Shown: positions 39,921 through 48,664 of the stretch, piece by piece
Numbering within the stretch: the stretch's first letter is position 1
How the letters are laid out: the number at the start of each line of letters is the position of its first letter
Source: Pseudomonas songnenensis
GTDB taxonomy: Bacteria; Pseudomonadota; Gammaproteobacteria; Pseudomonadales; Pseudomonadaceae
NCBI RefSeq assembly: GCF_003696315.1
Contig: NZ_RFFN01000002.1
Location: 1-64,000 of the forward strand
Reading direction: 5' to 3'
DNA: 64,000 bases
Position numbers and translations under genes: made by a program
The notes under the pieces: generated by a model
What the model was told of the DNA's origin: nothing
The model's input: the letters and a program-made list of their open reading frames with translations, nothing else
The model's database searches: none

Positions 39921-41114
39921 ATGCCAGCGTTTCTCGATCTGCTACGTGACCGTCTGTCCTCGCTGCTGCCGAGCGAGTTGAAACCCAATGAGCTTCGTCA
40001 TCTGCTCAGCCCGCGGCGCCATCCGCTGCTGCTGTGCCAGCGTCGCGCAACCTTGATCGTCAATCGCGTGCGCCTGTTCGCCTTCCTTTTTGCTGTGTTG
40101 ACGCCGTTGTGGAGTCTGATCGATCTGATGGTGTTCGAGCCCAGGCTGTGGGCGGCGCTGGCCGGGTTCCGGATGATGGCCTGCCTGGCGTTCACCTGCC
40201 TGCTGCTGTTCTATCGCCCGAGCGGCAACCTGTTGGATGCCTACCGCGCAATAGCGATCCTGTTCGCCATTCCAACCATCTTTTACATCGCCTCGCATAC
40301 CCTGCTTGGCAGCTACCAGCTGGCGCAGTTCTCCGCTGTGGTCGGTGCCGGCTATGCATTTCTGCCGTTCGTGCTGATGGCGGGGCTGACGATATTTCCC
40401 CTGACCCTGGTGGAGAGTCTGGTGCTTGCCAGCCTGCTGCTGCTCGCCCAGGCGCTGGCCGGCTATCTCAGCTGGGCCACACTCAACTGGCCATCGTTTG
40501 CCGGAGCGTTCTGGCTGCTGATCCTGATTGCCGGTGTGGCCAGCCTGGCTGGAATGAGCCAGCTGGCGTTCATGTTCGCCCTGGTACGCCAGGCTATCCG
40601 TGATCCGCTTACCGGGGTGTTCTCTCGCGGCAGCGGTGAGGAAATCCTCCGCTTGCAGTGGGACAGCGCACAACGCAAGAACGGCGCGCTGGCGTTGGCG
40701 TTCATCGATCTCGACCACTTCAAGACCATCAACGACAACCATGGCCACGAAGCCGGGGATCAGGTGCTGCGCGAAGCGGCCCGACGCCTGGTCGCAGCCT
40801 TGCGTGCCTCCGACAGCCTGCTGCGCTGGGGCGGCGAAGAGTTTCTGTTGATCATGCCGGACACCGACATGCAGCAGGCGCGTCAGGCGCTCGAGCGCAT
40901 TGTTGGTCAGGGGCTGGGTCAGCGGCCGGACGGTGCAGCGCTGACGGCAAGCATCGGTCTGGCGGAACGCTGCTGCGATCAGGTAGCCGACTATCGCGAT
41001 CTGCTGGAACTGGCGGACAAGCGCATGTACTGCGCCAAGACAGGCGGGCGCAATCGCCTCTGCGCGGTGGAGCCGGAAGCCCTGGAGCAGGCAACGTTCG
41101 TACTGGGAGCCTAG
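39921..41114 (+). CDS. Membrane diguanylate cyclase (GGEEF)
   Basis: A 397-residue protein with about six transmembrane helices (residues 50-225) forming an integral-membrane sensor domain, followed by a GGDEF domain (about 230-385). The domain start DPLTGVFSRGSGEE, the metal-binding IDLDHFKTIND and the active site GGEEF are intact, so it should make c-di-GMP from GTP. An inhibitory RxxD (RASD) lies at the correct distance, which predicts product inhibition. It is divergent from estA. The membrane ligand is unknown. Confidence 0.93.
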   Translation: MPAFLDLLRDRLSSLLPSELKPNELRHLLSPRRHPLLLCQRRATLIVNRVRLFAFLFAVLTPLWSLIDLMVFEPRLWAALAGFRMMACLAFTCLLLFYRPSGNLLDAYRAIAILFAIPTIFYIASHTLLGSYQLAQFSAVVGAGYAFLPFVLMAGLTIFPLTLVESLVLASLLLLAQALAGYLSWATLNWPSFAGAFWLLILIAGVASLAGMSQLAFMFALVRQAIRDPLTGVFSRGSGEEILRLQWDSAQRKNGALALAFIDLDHFKTINDNHGHEAGDQVLREAARRLVAALRASDSLLRWGGEEFLLIMPDTDMQQARQALERIVGQGLGQRPDGAALTASIGLAERCCDQVADYRDLLELADKRMYCAKTGGRNRLCAVEPEALEQATFVLGA

Positions 41115-41151
41115 TTGCGTTGGCAAGAAGAGGCCGTTCGCGACGGGCCGG

Positions 41152-42354
41152 TCAGCTGGCGTCGACGTTGAAGACGTGGCGCAGATAACTGACGAATGCG
41201 GCGTCGCGGCACATGGTTTTACCGGGTGAATCCGATAGTTTCGCCACCGGCTGGCCGTTGCAGCTGGTCATCTTGATGACCATGTTGGTTGGCTCCACCC
41301 CAGGGATGTCGCAGGTAAGCCCGGTACCAATACCAAAGCTGGCGTGAGTACGCCCGGCCAGTGCGCGATGTATTTCCAGCGCCTTGGCGAAGTTCAGCCC
41401 ATCGGAAAAAATCAGCTGGCGCGTTCGAGGGTCTATACCCAGGCGCTGGTAGTGCGCGATGGCCTTCTCGGCCCAGACCAGCGGATCCCCCGAATCATGT
41501 CGCAGGCCGTCGAACAGCTTGGCGAAGTAGAGATCGAAGTCGCGCAGGAAGGCATCCATCGTGATGCAGTCGGTCAGCGCGATCCCCAGCGCCCCACGGT
41601 ATTCGCGTACCCAGCAGTCGAGTGCCGCGACCTGGCTGTCGATGAGGCGCGGCCCGAGTTGCTGGTGCGCCATGATCCATTCGTGAGCCATGGTGCCCAT
41701 CGGTTTCACGTGCTGCACGCGTGCAAGGTGCACATTGCTGGTGCCGACGAAACGGCCCGGAAAATCCTGTTGCAGCCGTTCGACCACCATCGCCTGAACC
41801 GCGTAGGAGAAGCGTCGGCGCGTGCCGAAGTCCGCCAGGGTGAAGCGTGCCAGCTCCTCGGCGCTGGCCTGGCTGCGCAACCAGTTCAGCTTCTCGTTCA
41901 GCCGGTCGCTTGCCTGTTCCAGGGTTACCTGCGGATAGCGCACCCGGTTGCGTACCTCGCTGACGATGGCCAGTAGCGGCACCTCGAACAGAATCACATG
42001 CAGCCAGGGGCCACGCAGGTACATCACCAGTTCGCCGTCCTCGATGTCGACGCGCAGGTAACGCAGGTCGAAGCGAAACAGGCCGAGGAACCGGATGAAG
42101 TCAGGTTGCATGTAAGGGATGCGTTCGAGATAGGCCAGCTCTTGGGGGGTGATCTGCAGGTCGGCAAGCGCTTCGATCTGCTGGCGGATCGCATCGAGGA
42201 AGGGCGTCAGGTTCTCACCGGAGCGGCTGCGAAATGCCCACTCCACTTCCGCGTTGGGGTAGTGATGCAGCACTGCCTGCATCATGGTCAGCTTGTAAAA
42301 ATCAGTATCCAGCAGGCTCTGGATGATTCGTTCGGAGAACGCAGTGCTGCTCAT
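41152..42354 (-). CDS. pncB: Nicotinate phosphoribosyltransferase
   Basis: A 400-residue cytoplasmic enzyme of NAD salvage, joining nicotinate and PRPP with ATP to give nicotinate mononucleotide. The N-terminal [26 protein letters not shown] is the family signature. The PRPP-binding part ([26 protein letters not shown]), and the phosphorylatable histidine of [12 protein letters not shown] are present. The length fits PncB. TGGAG lies 8 bases upstream of the ATG. It is not next to other NAD genes. Confidence 0.97.
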   Translation of the reverse strand: MSSTAFSERIIQSLLDTDFYKLTMMQAVLHHYPNAEVEWAFRSRSGENLTPFLDAIRQQIEALADLQITPQELAYLERIPYMQPDFIRFLGLFRFDLRYLRVDIEDGELVMYLRGPWLHVILFEVPLLAIVSEVRNRVRYPQVTLEQASDRLNEKLNWLRSQASAEELARFTLADFGTRRRFSYAVQAMVVERLQQDFPGRFVGTSNVHLARVQHVKPMGTMAHEWIMAHQQLGPRLIDSQVAALDCWVREYRGALGIALTDCITMDAFLRDFDLYFAKLFDGLRHDSGDPLVWAEKAIAHYQRLGIDPRTRQLIFSDGLNFAKALEIHRALAGRTHASFGIGTGLTCDIPGVEPTNMVIKMTSCNGQPVAKLSDSPGKTMCRDAAFVSYLRHVFNVDAS

Positions 42355-42424
42355 CGATCACTCCAGATTAAAAGTCCCGCCTCATGATACGACAAACGGC
42401 ATGACGCGCCGGCTGCTTGTGCTG

Positions 42425-42600
42425 GACATTTAGATAATGCTGCTGGGCTTGCTAATGGAGGTTGTTTCGTTAGTAATGGTGAGTGCAGGTTCGGTGATAT
42501 GATTTATATATTATTTTGATATCTGTAATTCCACTTTCGTGAAGTTAATGGGCTACTAATTGCCTGGTGCTAAGTCATTAATAAGAACAGGGTCGCGATA
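42425..42600. other. AT-rich intergenic stretch between pncB and the KGG gene
   Basis: The 299 bases between these genes contain no gene. Positions 42425-42600 are markedly AT-rich compared with the surroundings (for example ATATGATTTATATATTATTT near 42500), which suggests a promoter or protein-binding region or a remnant of foreign DNA. Confidence 0.55.
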
Positions 42601-42603
42601 AAA

Positions 42604-42643
42604 AAGAAGGGCAGGAGCCAGTAAGGCGCCTGCCCTTCTTTTG
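42604..42643. terminator. Strong bidirectional terminator after the KGG gene
   Basis: 12-bp stem AAGAAGGGCAGG / CCTGCCCTTCTT with a 13-base loop. On the minus strand it continues as a T run (complement of AAAAAA at the left), so it ends the KGG transcript. Confidence 0.85.
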
Positions 42644-42653
42644 CCGTCAGCGC

Positions 42654-42824
42654 TTAGCTGCTGCGGCCACCGCCGTGGCTGTTCTGGCCACCCTTGCGGC
42701 CGGCTTCGGAGGCCTTCTCGCGGTCGTTGGCGAAGTTTCCGCCACTGTTGTGGCCGCCCTTGCGGCCAGCTTCGGATGCTTTCTCTTTATCGTTGGCGAA
42801 GTTGCCAGGGTTGTTATTTGCCAT
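42654..42824 (-). CDS. KGG-motif general stress protein, 56 residues
   Basis: A 56-residue, very hydrophilic protein too short for most gene finders. It consists of two near-identical units, GNFANDKEKASEAGRKGG and GNFANDREKASEAGRKGG, each ending in the KGG motif of PF10685 (YciG, GsiB and other stress-induced proteins), then a Gly/Ser tail ending GGGRSS. Such proteins resemble plant LEA proteins and are usually induced by general stress, starvation or desiccation. GAGGAG lies 8 bases upstream of the ATG. It has its own terminator and a 235-base upstream region, so it is probably monocistronic. Confidence 0.93.
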   Translation of the reverse strand: MANNNPGNFANDKEKASEAGRKGGHNSGGNFANDREKASEAGRKGGQNSHGGGRSS

Positions 42825-43059
42825 GTCTTTTTCTCCTCAAGTGGATAGAGACTTTCACAAAAGGGCTGAAGGAAAGAGATCAATCAGCCTTCACTGTGTC
42901 AGAGGGAGTCCGGCGGCAGGAGTTTCGAATAATTAAACTCTGTAGACGAATGGTTTTCCCCATGTCGAGTAGGACTATGGCGGAGTGAAATTACAAGCGA
43001 GACGGCGAAGTTAATATAGTAAGCGCAATTATCTCTATCCGGAGAACGCATGCGTCCCT

Positions 43060-43293
43060 TCAGGCCGCAAGCTTGTCGTTGCGCTCGGCCAGAAGGCGCA
43101 TGACGTAGCCGATCTTCAGTGCGCTAGGGCCGAGGATAACCAGCGCATGGGCAGCGACGACGCTACCCAGCGCAAGGTGTTGGTCGAACAGGTAAGCACC
43201 GCTGATTCCTGCCAGTAGAAGTAGTACGCCAGCAATCATCAGGGCGTTGGCTGCGCTCATCAGGTGCTGCGGGGCGGATGGGTGATAAAGCAT
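43060..43293 (-). CDS. Small membrane protein downstream of hmp, possibly PpyR-like
   Basis: A 77-residue protein with two hydrophobic helices (about 13-34 and 41-65) and a short basic tail (MRLLAERNDKLAA). The start is MLYHPSAPQHL, preceded by AAGGAG; an open frame extends further upstream but only antisense to nothing and inside hmp. In P. aeruginosa a small membrane protein, PpyR (PA2663), lies directly downstream of the flavohemoglobin gene and affects psl and pyoverdine expression. Position and topology suggest homology, but I cannot confirm it. It is 52 bases from hmp and likely cotranscribed. Confidence 0.7.
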   Translation of the reverse strand: MLYHPSAPQHLMSAANALMIAGVLLLLAGISGAYLFDQHLALGSVVAAHALVILGPSALKIGYVMRLLAERNDKLAA

Positions 43294-43345
43294 GGCTGAA
43301 TCTCCTTCGCGAAGAGGCTCGCAGCGAGCGAGCCTCGGGGGTGGA

Positions 43346-44524
43346 TCAATCGAGAGCGGAAGCGGGGCCGAAGAACTCGTAGCGCGTCTGCTGCTCCGGC
43401 ACGCCGAGGGCTTTGAGCTGACGGCGAACGGCGGCCATGAATGGTTTCGGCCCCAGGAAGTAGGCGTCGACATCACGGTCGGCAGGCAGCCATTCGGCGA
43501 GCTGACGTTCGCTGAGCCGGCCAACGGCATCCGGTGCGGGGGTTGCGTCGGAATGTTCCTCGTAGCAGTAAAAGCGCTTGAGCTGCGCGTGGCGCTCGGC
43601 CAGCGCATCCACGCTGCGGCGGAACGCATGCACGCCAGCGTTGCGGGCGCAGTGGATGAAGTGCACCGGTCGGGCGCTGGCCAGTGCCTGTTCCAGCATC
43701 GCCAGGGTCGGTGTAATGCCGACGCCACCGCTGATCAGCACCAGCGGCTTGTCGCCGGGTTGCAGGGTGAACTCGCCGGCCGGCGCGAACAGGTCCAGCA
43801 TTGCGCCCTCGGGCATGTCATGCAGCGCGTTGGACACCACGCCGCCAGGCTCGCGCTTGACGCTGATGCGGTACTCCCGACCGTTGCTCGCAGCGGACAG
43901 GGAATAGTTGCGCCGCACTTCCTTGCCGTCGATCTCCAGGCGCAGGCCGATGTACTGGCCGGGGACAAAGTCCATCAACGGCCCGCCGTCCTCCGGCTGC
44001 AGGTGGAAAGAGATGATCTCGTCGCTCTCGACCACCTTGCTGGCGATGCGAAAACGTCGCGCGCCGCGCCAGCCACCGACGGCCTCGGCCTTGGACTGAT
44101 AGAGCTGTTCCTCCTGGCCGATGAGGATGTCAGCCAGCTGCTGATAGGCGGCGCCCCAGGCATCGATCACCGCGTCGGTAGCGATTTCCTCGCCCAGCAC
44201 TTCGCGGATGGCGCGCAGCAGGCAGGAGCCCACCAGCGGGTAATGTTCGGGCAACACCTGCAGGGCGACGTGCTTGTTGATGATCTGTGCGACCAGCGGG
44301 CCGAGCGCTTCGAGGCGGTCGATATGCCTGGCGTACATCAGCACGCCGTTGGCCAGGGCACGTGGCTGCTCGCCGCTGGCCTGGTGGGCCTGGTTGAACA
44401 GTGGCTGCACCTCGGGGTGTTCGGAGAGCAGCAGCTTGTAGAAATGGTTGGTAAGGGCTTCGCCGCCGCTTTCCAGCAGCGGTACGGTGGCCTTGATCAG
44501 GGCGATCTGTTCAGCGCAAAGCAT
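43346..44524 (-). CDS. hmp: Flavohemoglobin / nitric oxide dioxygenase
   Basis: A 392-residue cytoplasmic flavohemoprotein that oxidises NO to nitrate with O2 and NAD(P)H. The globin domain (1-140) starts MLCAEQIALIKATVPLL, with the proximal histidine in HVALQVLPEHYPLVG. The FAD-binding RNYSLS motif follows near residue 205, then NAD-binding ISGGVGITP near 270 and the C-terminal FGP. The complete three-domain layout and length fit Hmp/Fhp. AGAGGAG precedes the ATG. Upstream are an ANR/DNR-like box and a sigma-54-like promoter, fitting nitrosative-stress control. No NorR/FhpR-type activator is adjacent here. Confidence 0.97.
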   Translation of the reverse strand: MLCAEQIALIKATVPLLESGGEALTNHFYKLLLSEHPEVQPLFNQAHQASGEQPRALANGVLMYARHIDRLEALGPLVAQIINKHVALQVLPEHYPLVGSCLLRAIREVLGEEIATDAVIDAWGAAYQQLADILIGQEEQLYQSKAEAVGGWRGARRFRIASKVVESDEIISFHLQPEDGGPLMDFVPGQYIGLRLEIDGKEVRRNYSLSAASNGREYRISVKREPGGVVSNALHDMPEGAMLDLFAPAGEFTLQPGDKPLVLISGGVGITPTLAMLEQALASARPVHFIHCARNAGVHAFRRSVDALAERHAQLKRFYCYEEHSDATPAPDAVGRLSERQLAEWLPADRDVDAYFLGPKPFMAAVRRQLKALGVPEQQTRYEFFGPASALD

Positions 44525-44590
44525 CTATGACTCCTCTGGTGGGAAAGGCGTCCGGTGATCGTGGTGCGATCACGAAACGTTCTACACAGG

Positions 44591-44610
44591 TGCTTCAACA
44601 ATCGTTCCAG
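44591..44610 (-). promoter_or_regulatory. Candidate sigma-54 promoter of hmp
   Basis: Minus strand CTGGAACG-ATTG-TTGAA resembles the sigma-54 consensus TGGCACG-N4-TTGCW, with the -24 GG and -12 G in place but one C replaced by A in each element. It is about 67 bases upstream of the hmp start. P. aeruginosa fhp is RpoN/FhpR-dependent by established knowledge. Confidence 0.45.
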
Positions 44611-44617
44611 GTTGAAA

Positions 44618-44631
44618 TTGACTTAAATCAA
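44618..44631. promoter_or_regulatory. ANR/DNR (FNR-type) box upstream of hmp
   Basis: TTGAC-TTAA-ATCAA matches the FNR-family site TTGAT-N4-ATCAA with one mismatch. It lies between hmp and the divergent DUF2188-like gene, 94 bases from the hmp start. Confidence 0.6.
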
Positions 44632-44785
44632 GGTTTGCAGCGGATGAGGAGTAAAAACGACCCTGACTTTTAAGGTCCCATGAACCGTGCTGGGTTTATT
44701 TTACCATTGCACCAAAGCGAACCTCGGACGATGACGGCTTTCTTAACAGAGCATCCATAACAAACCGCCACACCGGAGGAACGCC

Positions 44786-45010
44786 ATGGAGACCTACCAC
44801 ATCACCCACGAAGAAGACCGTTGGGTGCTACGCGAAGAAGGTGACCAGCGCGCCCTGCTCGAAGCAGCGACCCGGCAAGACATCCTCGACGAGACGCGGG
44901 ATTACATGAAACTGCGCACGGCGCTGGTCAAGGTGCATGGCGAGGATGGCGAGGTTGCAGAAGAGCATCGCTATCCGCAGGAGCAGGACCCGCTGGCAAC
45001 CCGAGGATGA
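44786..45010 (+). CDS. Small DUF2188-like protein
   Basis: A 74-residue acidic protein resembling the DUF2188 family: a strand-rich first part (METYHITHEEDRWVLREEG), a helix (AATRQDILDETRDYMKL) and a conserved VKVHGEDGEV segment. Function is unknown. GGAGGAA precedes the ATG by 7 bases. It is divergent from hmp and convergent with the urea transporter, one base from its end. Confidence 0.75.
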   Translation: METYHITHEEDRWVLREEGDQRALLEAATRQDILDETRDYMKLRTALVKVHGEDGEVAEEHRYPQEQDPLATRG

Positions 45011-45011
45011 A

Positions 45012-45848
45012 CTAGCCATTGCTGCGGCGTGGCAGTCGAAGCAGCAGGCCCAGCCAGGTAGCTAGCAGAAAGGGCAGGGTGAGGGTTGGCAGGCCAAGGC
45101 TATGAAGGACCAGCCAGAACCCGATGGCGGCGAGCATGCCCAGTACCGGCAGGCTCCAGCCTCCACGCCGTTGGGCCAGCGCCAAGGCTGCAAGTGCCGG
45201 GTTGAAGCCGGCCAGCCCAGCGGACCAGTCGGCTCCGATTCCGCCGCCGATCACCATCCCCAGAGCCGAGCCAGCCAGCAGCCAGAGCGCATCGCGCCAG
45301 TTCGCCACGGCGACGGCCAGCACCAGGCCGGCCGCCGCCAGCCGATCAGCGACGAATATCACCTGCGCGACTCCCAACAACCAGGCGAGCAGCGTACTCG
45401 GGGCTGGCGGTGCGTCGATGGTCGGGGCCGCTGGGGCTGCGGCCAGCAACGTGACGAACCCGATCAGGACGAAGGGAAGGGTGAAGCCCGGGAGTCCACC
45501 GTGATGACGAAGCCGGCCGAGCAGCCATGCCTGGATTGGGCAACTGGCCAGCGAGGCGGTGGCGATCATGGCCAGGCTCACCGTCGACAGGCCGAAAAGA
45601 TGGACCAGCAGCGCGCCGAGCAACACGGCGTTATAACCGTACAGACCGTCTTCACGGTCGTCCGCGGAGTAGCCTAGCCAGATCGCGCCGCTGTGGGCCA
45701 TCACGACGCCGAAAATGGAACCGGCCAGCAACGCCGGATCGGCCAGCGCCAGCGCCAGCATGATCAGGGCGCCACAGCCGGCATGGCGCTGCAGAAACAC
45801 CTGAGCGAAGGCATGGAACAGCGGGTGAAGCGCAACGGGAACACGCAT
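45012..45848 (-). CDS. Urea transporter (UT family)
   Basis: A 278-residue inner-membrane channel of the urea transporter family. The two halves each carry the family signature: GLPGFTLPFVLIGFV and GLPTLTLPFLLATWL, with the preceding YNAVLLGALL and FNPALAALAL repeats, showing the internal duplication typical of UT channels. About ten helices are expected. The start at MRVPVALH is chosen; an ATG 13 codons upstream is possible and neither has a clear ribosome site. No urease gene is in the window. It ends the metabolic block that makes and uses glyoxylate, whose parent pathway (purine breakdown) also yields urea. Confidence 0.88.
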   Translation of the reverse strand: MRVPVALHPLFHAFAQVFLQRHAGCGALIMLALALADPALLAGSIFGVVMAHSGAIWLGYSADDREDGLYGYNAVLLGALLVHLFGLSTVSLAMIATASLASCPIQAWLLGRLRHHGGLPGFTLPFVLIGFVTLLAAAPAAPTIDAPPAPSTLLAWLLGVAQVIFVADRLAAAGLVLAVAVANWRDALWLLAGSALGMVIGGGIGADWSAGLAGFNPALAALALAQRRGGWSLPVLGMLAAIGFWLVLHSLGLPTLTLPFLLATWLGLLLRLPRRSNG

Positions 45849-45921
45849 CGGTGAAATCCGGGCGAACGCAAGGGCGCTGGCCCGCATGGGGCCAACGGCT
45901 GAAGGGGGATCGCTAGGCTTT

Positions 45922-45941
45922 GGCCGGGCAGGCGCCCGGCC
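45922..45941 (-). terminator. Hairpin after pyruvate kinase gene
   Basis: 8-bp stem GGCCGGGC / GCCCGGCC with a 4-base loop, just past the pyk stop. No U tract, so termination is uncertain. Confidence 0.45.
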
Positions 45942-45944
45942 GTG

Positions 45945-47360
45945 TCAGCTGAGGACTTCGATGCGCAGCGTGTTGGTGGTGCCGGGCTGGCCGAGGGGAA
46001 CGCCAGCGGTGATCAGCACCGTGTCGCCGCTTTCCGCCATGCCCTGCGCACGCGCCAGTTCCAGGGCGTGACTGCTGACCTGTTCCATGTCGCGCATCGG
46101 TGCATCCACTACCGAGTACACGCCCCAGGCCACGGTGAGCTTGCGTGCGGTGGCGACGCTCGGCGTCAGGCTGAGAATCGGCGTGGCCGGGCGTTCACGC
46201 GAGGCGCGCAGGCTGGAACGGCCGGACTCGGTGTAGTTGACCAGCACGGCGATCGGCAGGATGCCGCTGATGCGGCGGATTGCGCAGCTGATGGCATCCG
46301 GCAGGGTGGCCTCGGCGTTGGGCCGGTGCACGTCGAGCTGGGCCTGGAAGTCCGGGCCGCTTTCCACCTGGCGGATGATCTTGCTCATCATGCTCACCGC
46401 TTCCAGCGGGTAGTCGCCGGAGGCGGTTTCCGCCGACAGCATCACCGCGTCCGCACCCTCGGCCACGGCGTTGGCCACGTCGGTGACCTCGGCACGGGTC
46501 GGGGCCGGGGCGAAGCGCATGGATTCGAGCATCTGTGTCGCCACCACCACCGGACGCCCGAGCTGGCGGCAGATCCGCACGATGTCCTTCTGGATGCGCG
46601 GCACGTTTTCGGCCGGCACTTCCACGCCCAGATCGCCGCGCGCCACCATGATCGCGTCGGACAGGCGGGCGATCTCGCGCAGGTGCTGCACCGCCGACGG
46701 CTTCTCGATCTTGGCCATGAGAAAGGCCCGATCACCGATCAGCTTGCGTGCCTCATGGATGTCCTGCGGGCGCTGGACGAACGACAGTGCGACCCAGTCG
46801 AAGCCCAGCTGCAGGCCGAAGGTCAGGTCGCGGCGGTCCTTCTCGGTCAGCGGGCTCAGCTCCAGCACCGCCTCAGGCACATTCACGCCCTTGCGGTCGG
46901 ACAGCTCGCCGCCGGCCACCACGCGGGTCTCGATAGCCTCGGCATGACGCTCGGTGACCGTCAGGCGCAGGCGGCCATCGTCGATCAGCAGTTGCATGCC
47001 CGGTTCCAGCGCGGCGATGATCTCCGGGTGCGGCAGGTTCACGCGCCGGCTGTCGCCCGGTGTCGGGTCCAGGTCCAGACGAAAGGCCTGGTCACGCTCC
47101 AGGCGCACCTTGCCCTCGGCGAAACGGCCAACCCTGAGCTTGGGCCCCTGCAGGTCCATGAGGATGCCGATCGGCTGGTTCAGTTCACGTTCCACCTCGC
47201 GAATCCAGGCGAAGCGCTCGGCATGGTCGGCGTGCTCGCCATGGCTGAAGTTCAGGCGGAACAGGTTGACTCCGGCGGCGACCAGCGCCCGTACATCGTC
47301 GATGCTGCGGGTGGTGGGGCCGAGGGTGGCAAGTATCTTGACCTTCTTATCGGGTTTCAT
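45945..47360 (-). CDS. pyk: Pyruvate kinase
   Basis: A 471-residue cytoplasmic pyruvate kinase, PEP + ADP to pyruvate + ATP. Conserved motifs: NFSHGEHADH near residue 40 (substrate-binding), KIEKPSAV near 220 (catalytic Lys), MVARGDLGVEVP near 240 (metal) and MLSAETASGDYP near 310. The C-terminal allosteric domain is complete (about 345-471). It is the last gene of the glyoxylate-to-glycerate cluster, as in P. aeruginosa pykF (PA1498). It converts the PEP made from the 2-phosphoglycerate produced by the neighbour. Confidence 0.95.
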   Translation of the reverse strand: MKPDKKVKILATLGPTTRSIDDVRALVAAGVNLFRLNFSHGEHADHAERFAWIREVERELNQPIGILMDLQGPKLRVGRFAEGKVRLERDQAFRLDLDPTPGDSRRVNLPHPEIIAALEPGMQLLIDDGRLRLTVTERHAEAIETRVVAGGELSDRKGVNVPEAVLELSPLTEKDRRDLTFGLQLGFDWVALSFVQRPQDIHEARKLIGDRAFLMAKIEKPSAVQHLREIARLSDAIMVARGDLGVEVPAENVPRIQKDIVRICRQLGRPVVVATQMLESMRFAPAPTRAEVTDVANAVAEGADAVMLSAETASGDYPLEAVSMMSKIIRQVESGPDFQAQLDVHRPNAEATLPDAISCAIRRISGILPIAVLVNYTESGRSSLRASRERPATPILSLTPSVATARKLTVAWGVYSVVDAPMRDMEQVSSHALELARAQGMAESGDTVLITAGVPLGQPGTTNTLRIEVLS

Positions 47361-47392
47361 GGCGGGCTCGCTGGCAGGTGAACGTCCTCGGT

Positions 47393-48664
47393 CTAGGCCG
47401 AGGGCGGCAGAATCAGGATGGCGCGGAAGTCGTTGACGTTGGTGCGCGTCGGGCCGGTGACGATCAGGCTGTCCAGCGCGGCGAAGTAGCCATAGCCGTC
47501 GTTGTTGGCCAGCGAGTCGGCGGCGCGCAGGCCCTGTGCTTCGGCGCGGGCAAAGCTGTCCGGGGTCATCAGTGCGCCGGCGTTGTCTTCCGAGCCGTCG
47601 ATGCCGTCGGTGTCGCCGGCCAGGGCGTAAACGCCGGGCAGGCCTTGCAGTGCCTCGGTCAGGGCGAGCAGGAATTCGGCATTGCGCCCGCCGCGGCCGT
47701 TGCCGCGCACGGTGACGGTGGTCTCGCCGCCGGAGAGGATCACGCAGGGCGCGGCGATCGGCTGGCCGTGCAGCACCACCTGGCGGGCGATGCCGGCATG
47801 CACCTTGGCCACCTCGCGTGCTTCGCCTTCCAGATCACCGAGGATCAGCGGGGTGATACCGGCGCCACGGGCTACCTCGGCTGCGGCATCGAGCGACTGC
47901 TGCGGCGTGGCGATCAGCCGGAAATGGCTGCGCGAGAGCATCGGGTCGCCCGGCTTGAGGGTTTCCGAGCGTGGGTCTTCGAGCCACGCACGCACGTTGG
48001 CCGGCACCTCGATGTGATAGCGCTCGAGGATCGCCAGCGCCTCGGCCGACGTGGTCGGATCGGCGACGGTCGGCCCGGAGGCGATCACCGTGGCTTCGTC
48101 GCCGGGCACGTCGGAGATCGCGTAGGTGTACACGCTGGCCGGCCAGCAGGCCCTGGCCAGGCGCCCGCCCTTGATCGCCGAAAGGTGCTTGCGCACGCAG
48201 TTCATCTCGCCGATGTGCGCGCCGGAGCGCAGCAGCGCCTTGTTGATCGCCTGCTTGTCCGCCAGCGAGATGCCCTCGGCCGGCAATGCCAGCAACGACG
48301 AGCCGCCGCCGGAGAGCAGGAAGATCACCCGATCGCTTTCCTCGAGGTTGCTGACCAGCTCCAGCACTCGGCGGGCGACGCGCTCGCCGGCATCGTCCGG
48401 TACCGGGTGTGCGGCCTCCACCACTTCGATGCGCCGGCAGTCGGCATGGTGCTCGTAGCGGGTCACCACCAGCCCGGACAGCTCGCCTTCCCAGACCTTC
48501 TCGATGGCTTCGGCCATGGCCGCGGCCGCCTTGCCGGCGCCGATGACGATGGCCCGGCGGCTGCGGTCTTCGGGCAGATGGTCGGCGAGCACATGGCGCG
48601 GGTGGGCGGCCTCGATGGCGCTGTCGAACAACTGGCGCAGCAGGGCTTGCGGGTCGAGGGTCAT
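47393..48664 (-). CDS. ttuD: Glycerate 2-kinase (TtuD/MOFRL family)
   Basis: A 423-residue cytoplasmic protein of the glycerate-2-kinase MOFRL family, formerly annotated as hydroxypyruvate reductase TtuD. It phosphorylates D-glycerate to 2-phosphoglycerate. Motifs include VIGAGKAAAAMAEA near residue 38, the LSGGGSSLLALP loop near 118, the NCVRKHLSAIKGG segment and ILSGGETTVTVRGNGRGGRN in the MOFRL domain. AAGGAG lies upstream of the chosen ATG, which starts MTLDPQALLRQLFDSA. A longer frame upstream has no coding support. It is separated from glxR by a 328-base leader with a strong hairpin. Confidence 0.92.
   Translation of the reverse strand: MTLDPQALLRQLFDSAIEAAHPRHVLADHLPEDRSRRAIVIGAGKAAAAMAEAIEKVWEGELSGLVVTRYEHHADCRRIEVVEAAHPVPDDAGERVARRVLELVSNLEESDRVIFLLSGGGSSLLALPAEGISLADKQAINKALLRSGAHIGEMNCVRKHLSAIKGGRLARACWPASVYTYAISDVPGDEATVIASGPTVADPTTSAEALAILERYHIEVPANVRAWLEDPRSETLKPGDPMLSRSHFRLIATPQQSLDAAAEVARGAGITPLILGDLEGEAREVAKVHAGIARQVVLHGQPIAAPCVILSGGETTVTVRGNGRGGRNAEFLLALTEALQGLPGVYALAGDTDGIDGSEDNAGALMTPDSFARAEAQGLRAADSLANNDGYGYFAALDSLIVTGPTRTNVNDFRAILILPPSA

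Noticed and set aside
45942-47381. A 479-codon plus-strand open frame opposite pyk
   Set aside because: Antisense to a fully conserved pyruvate kinase and low-complexity His/Ala/Gly-rich.
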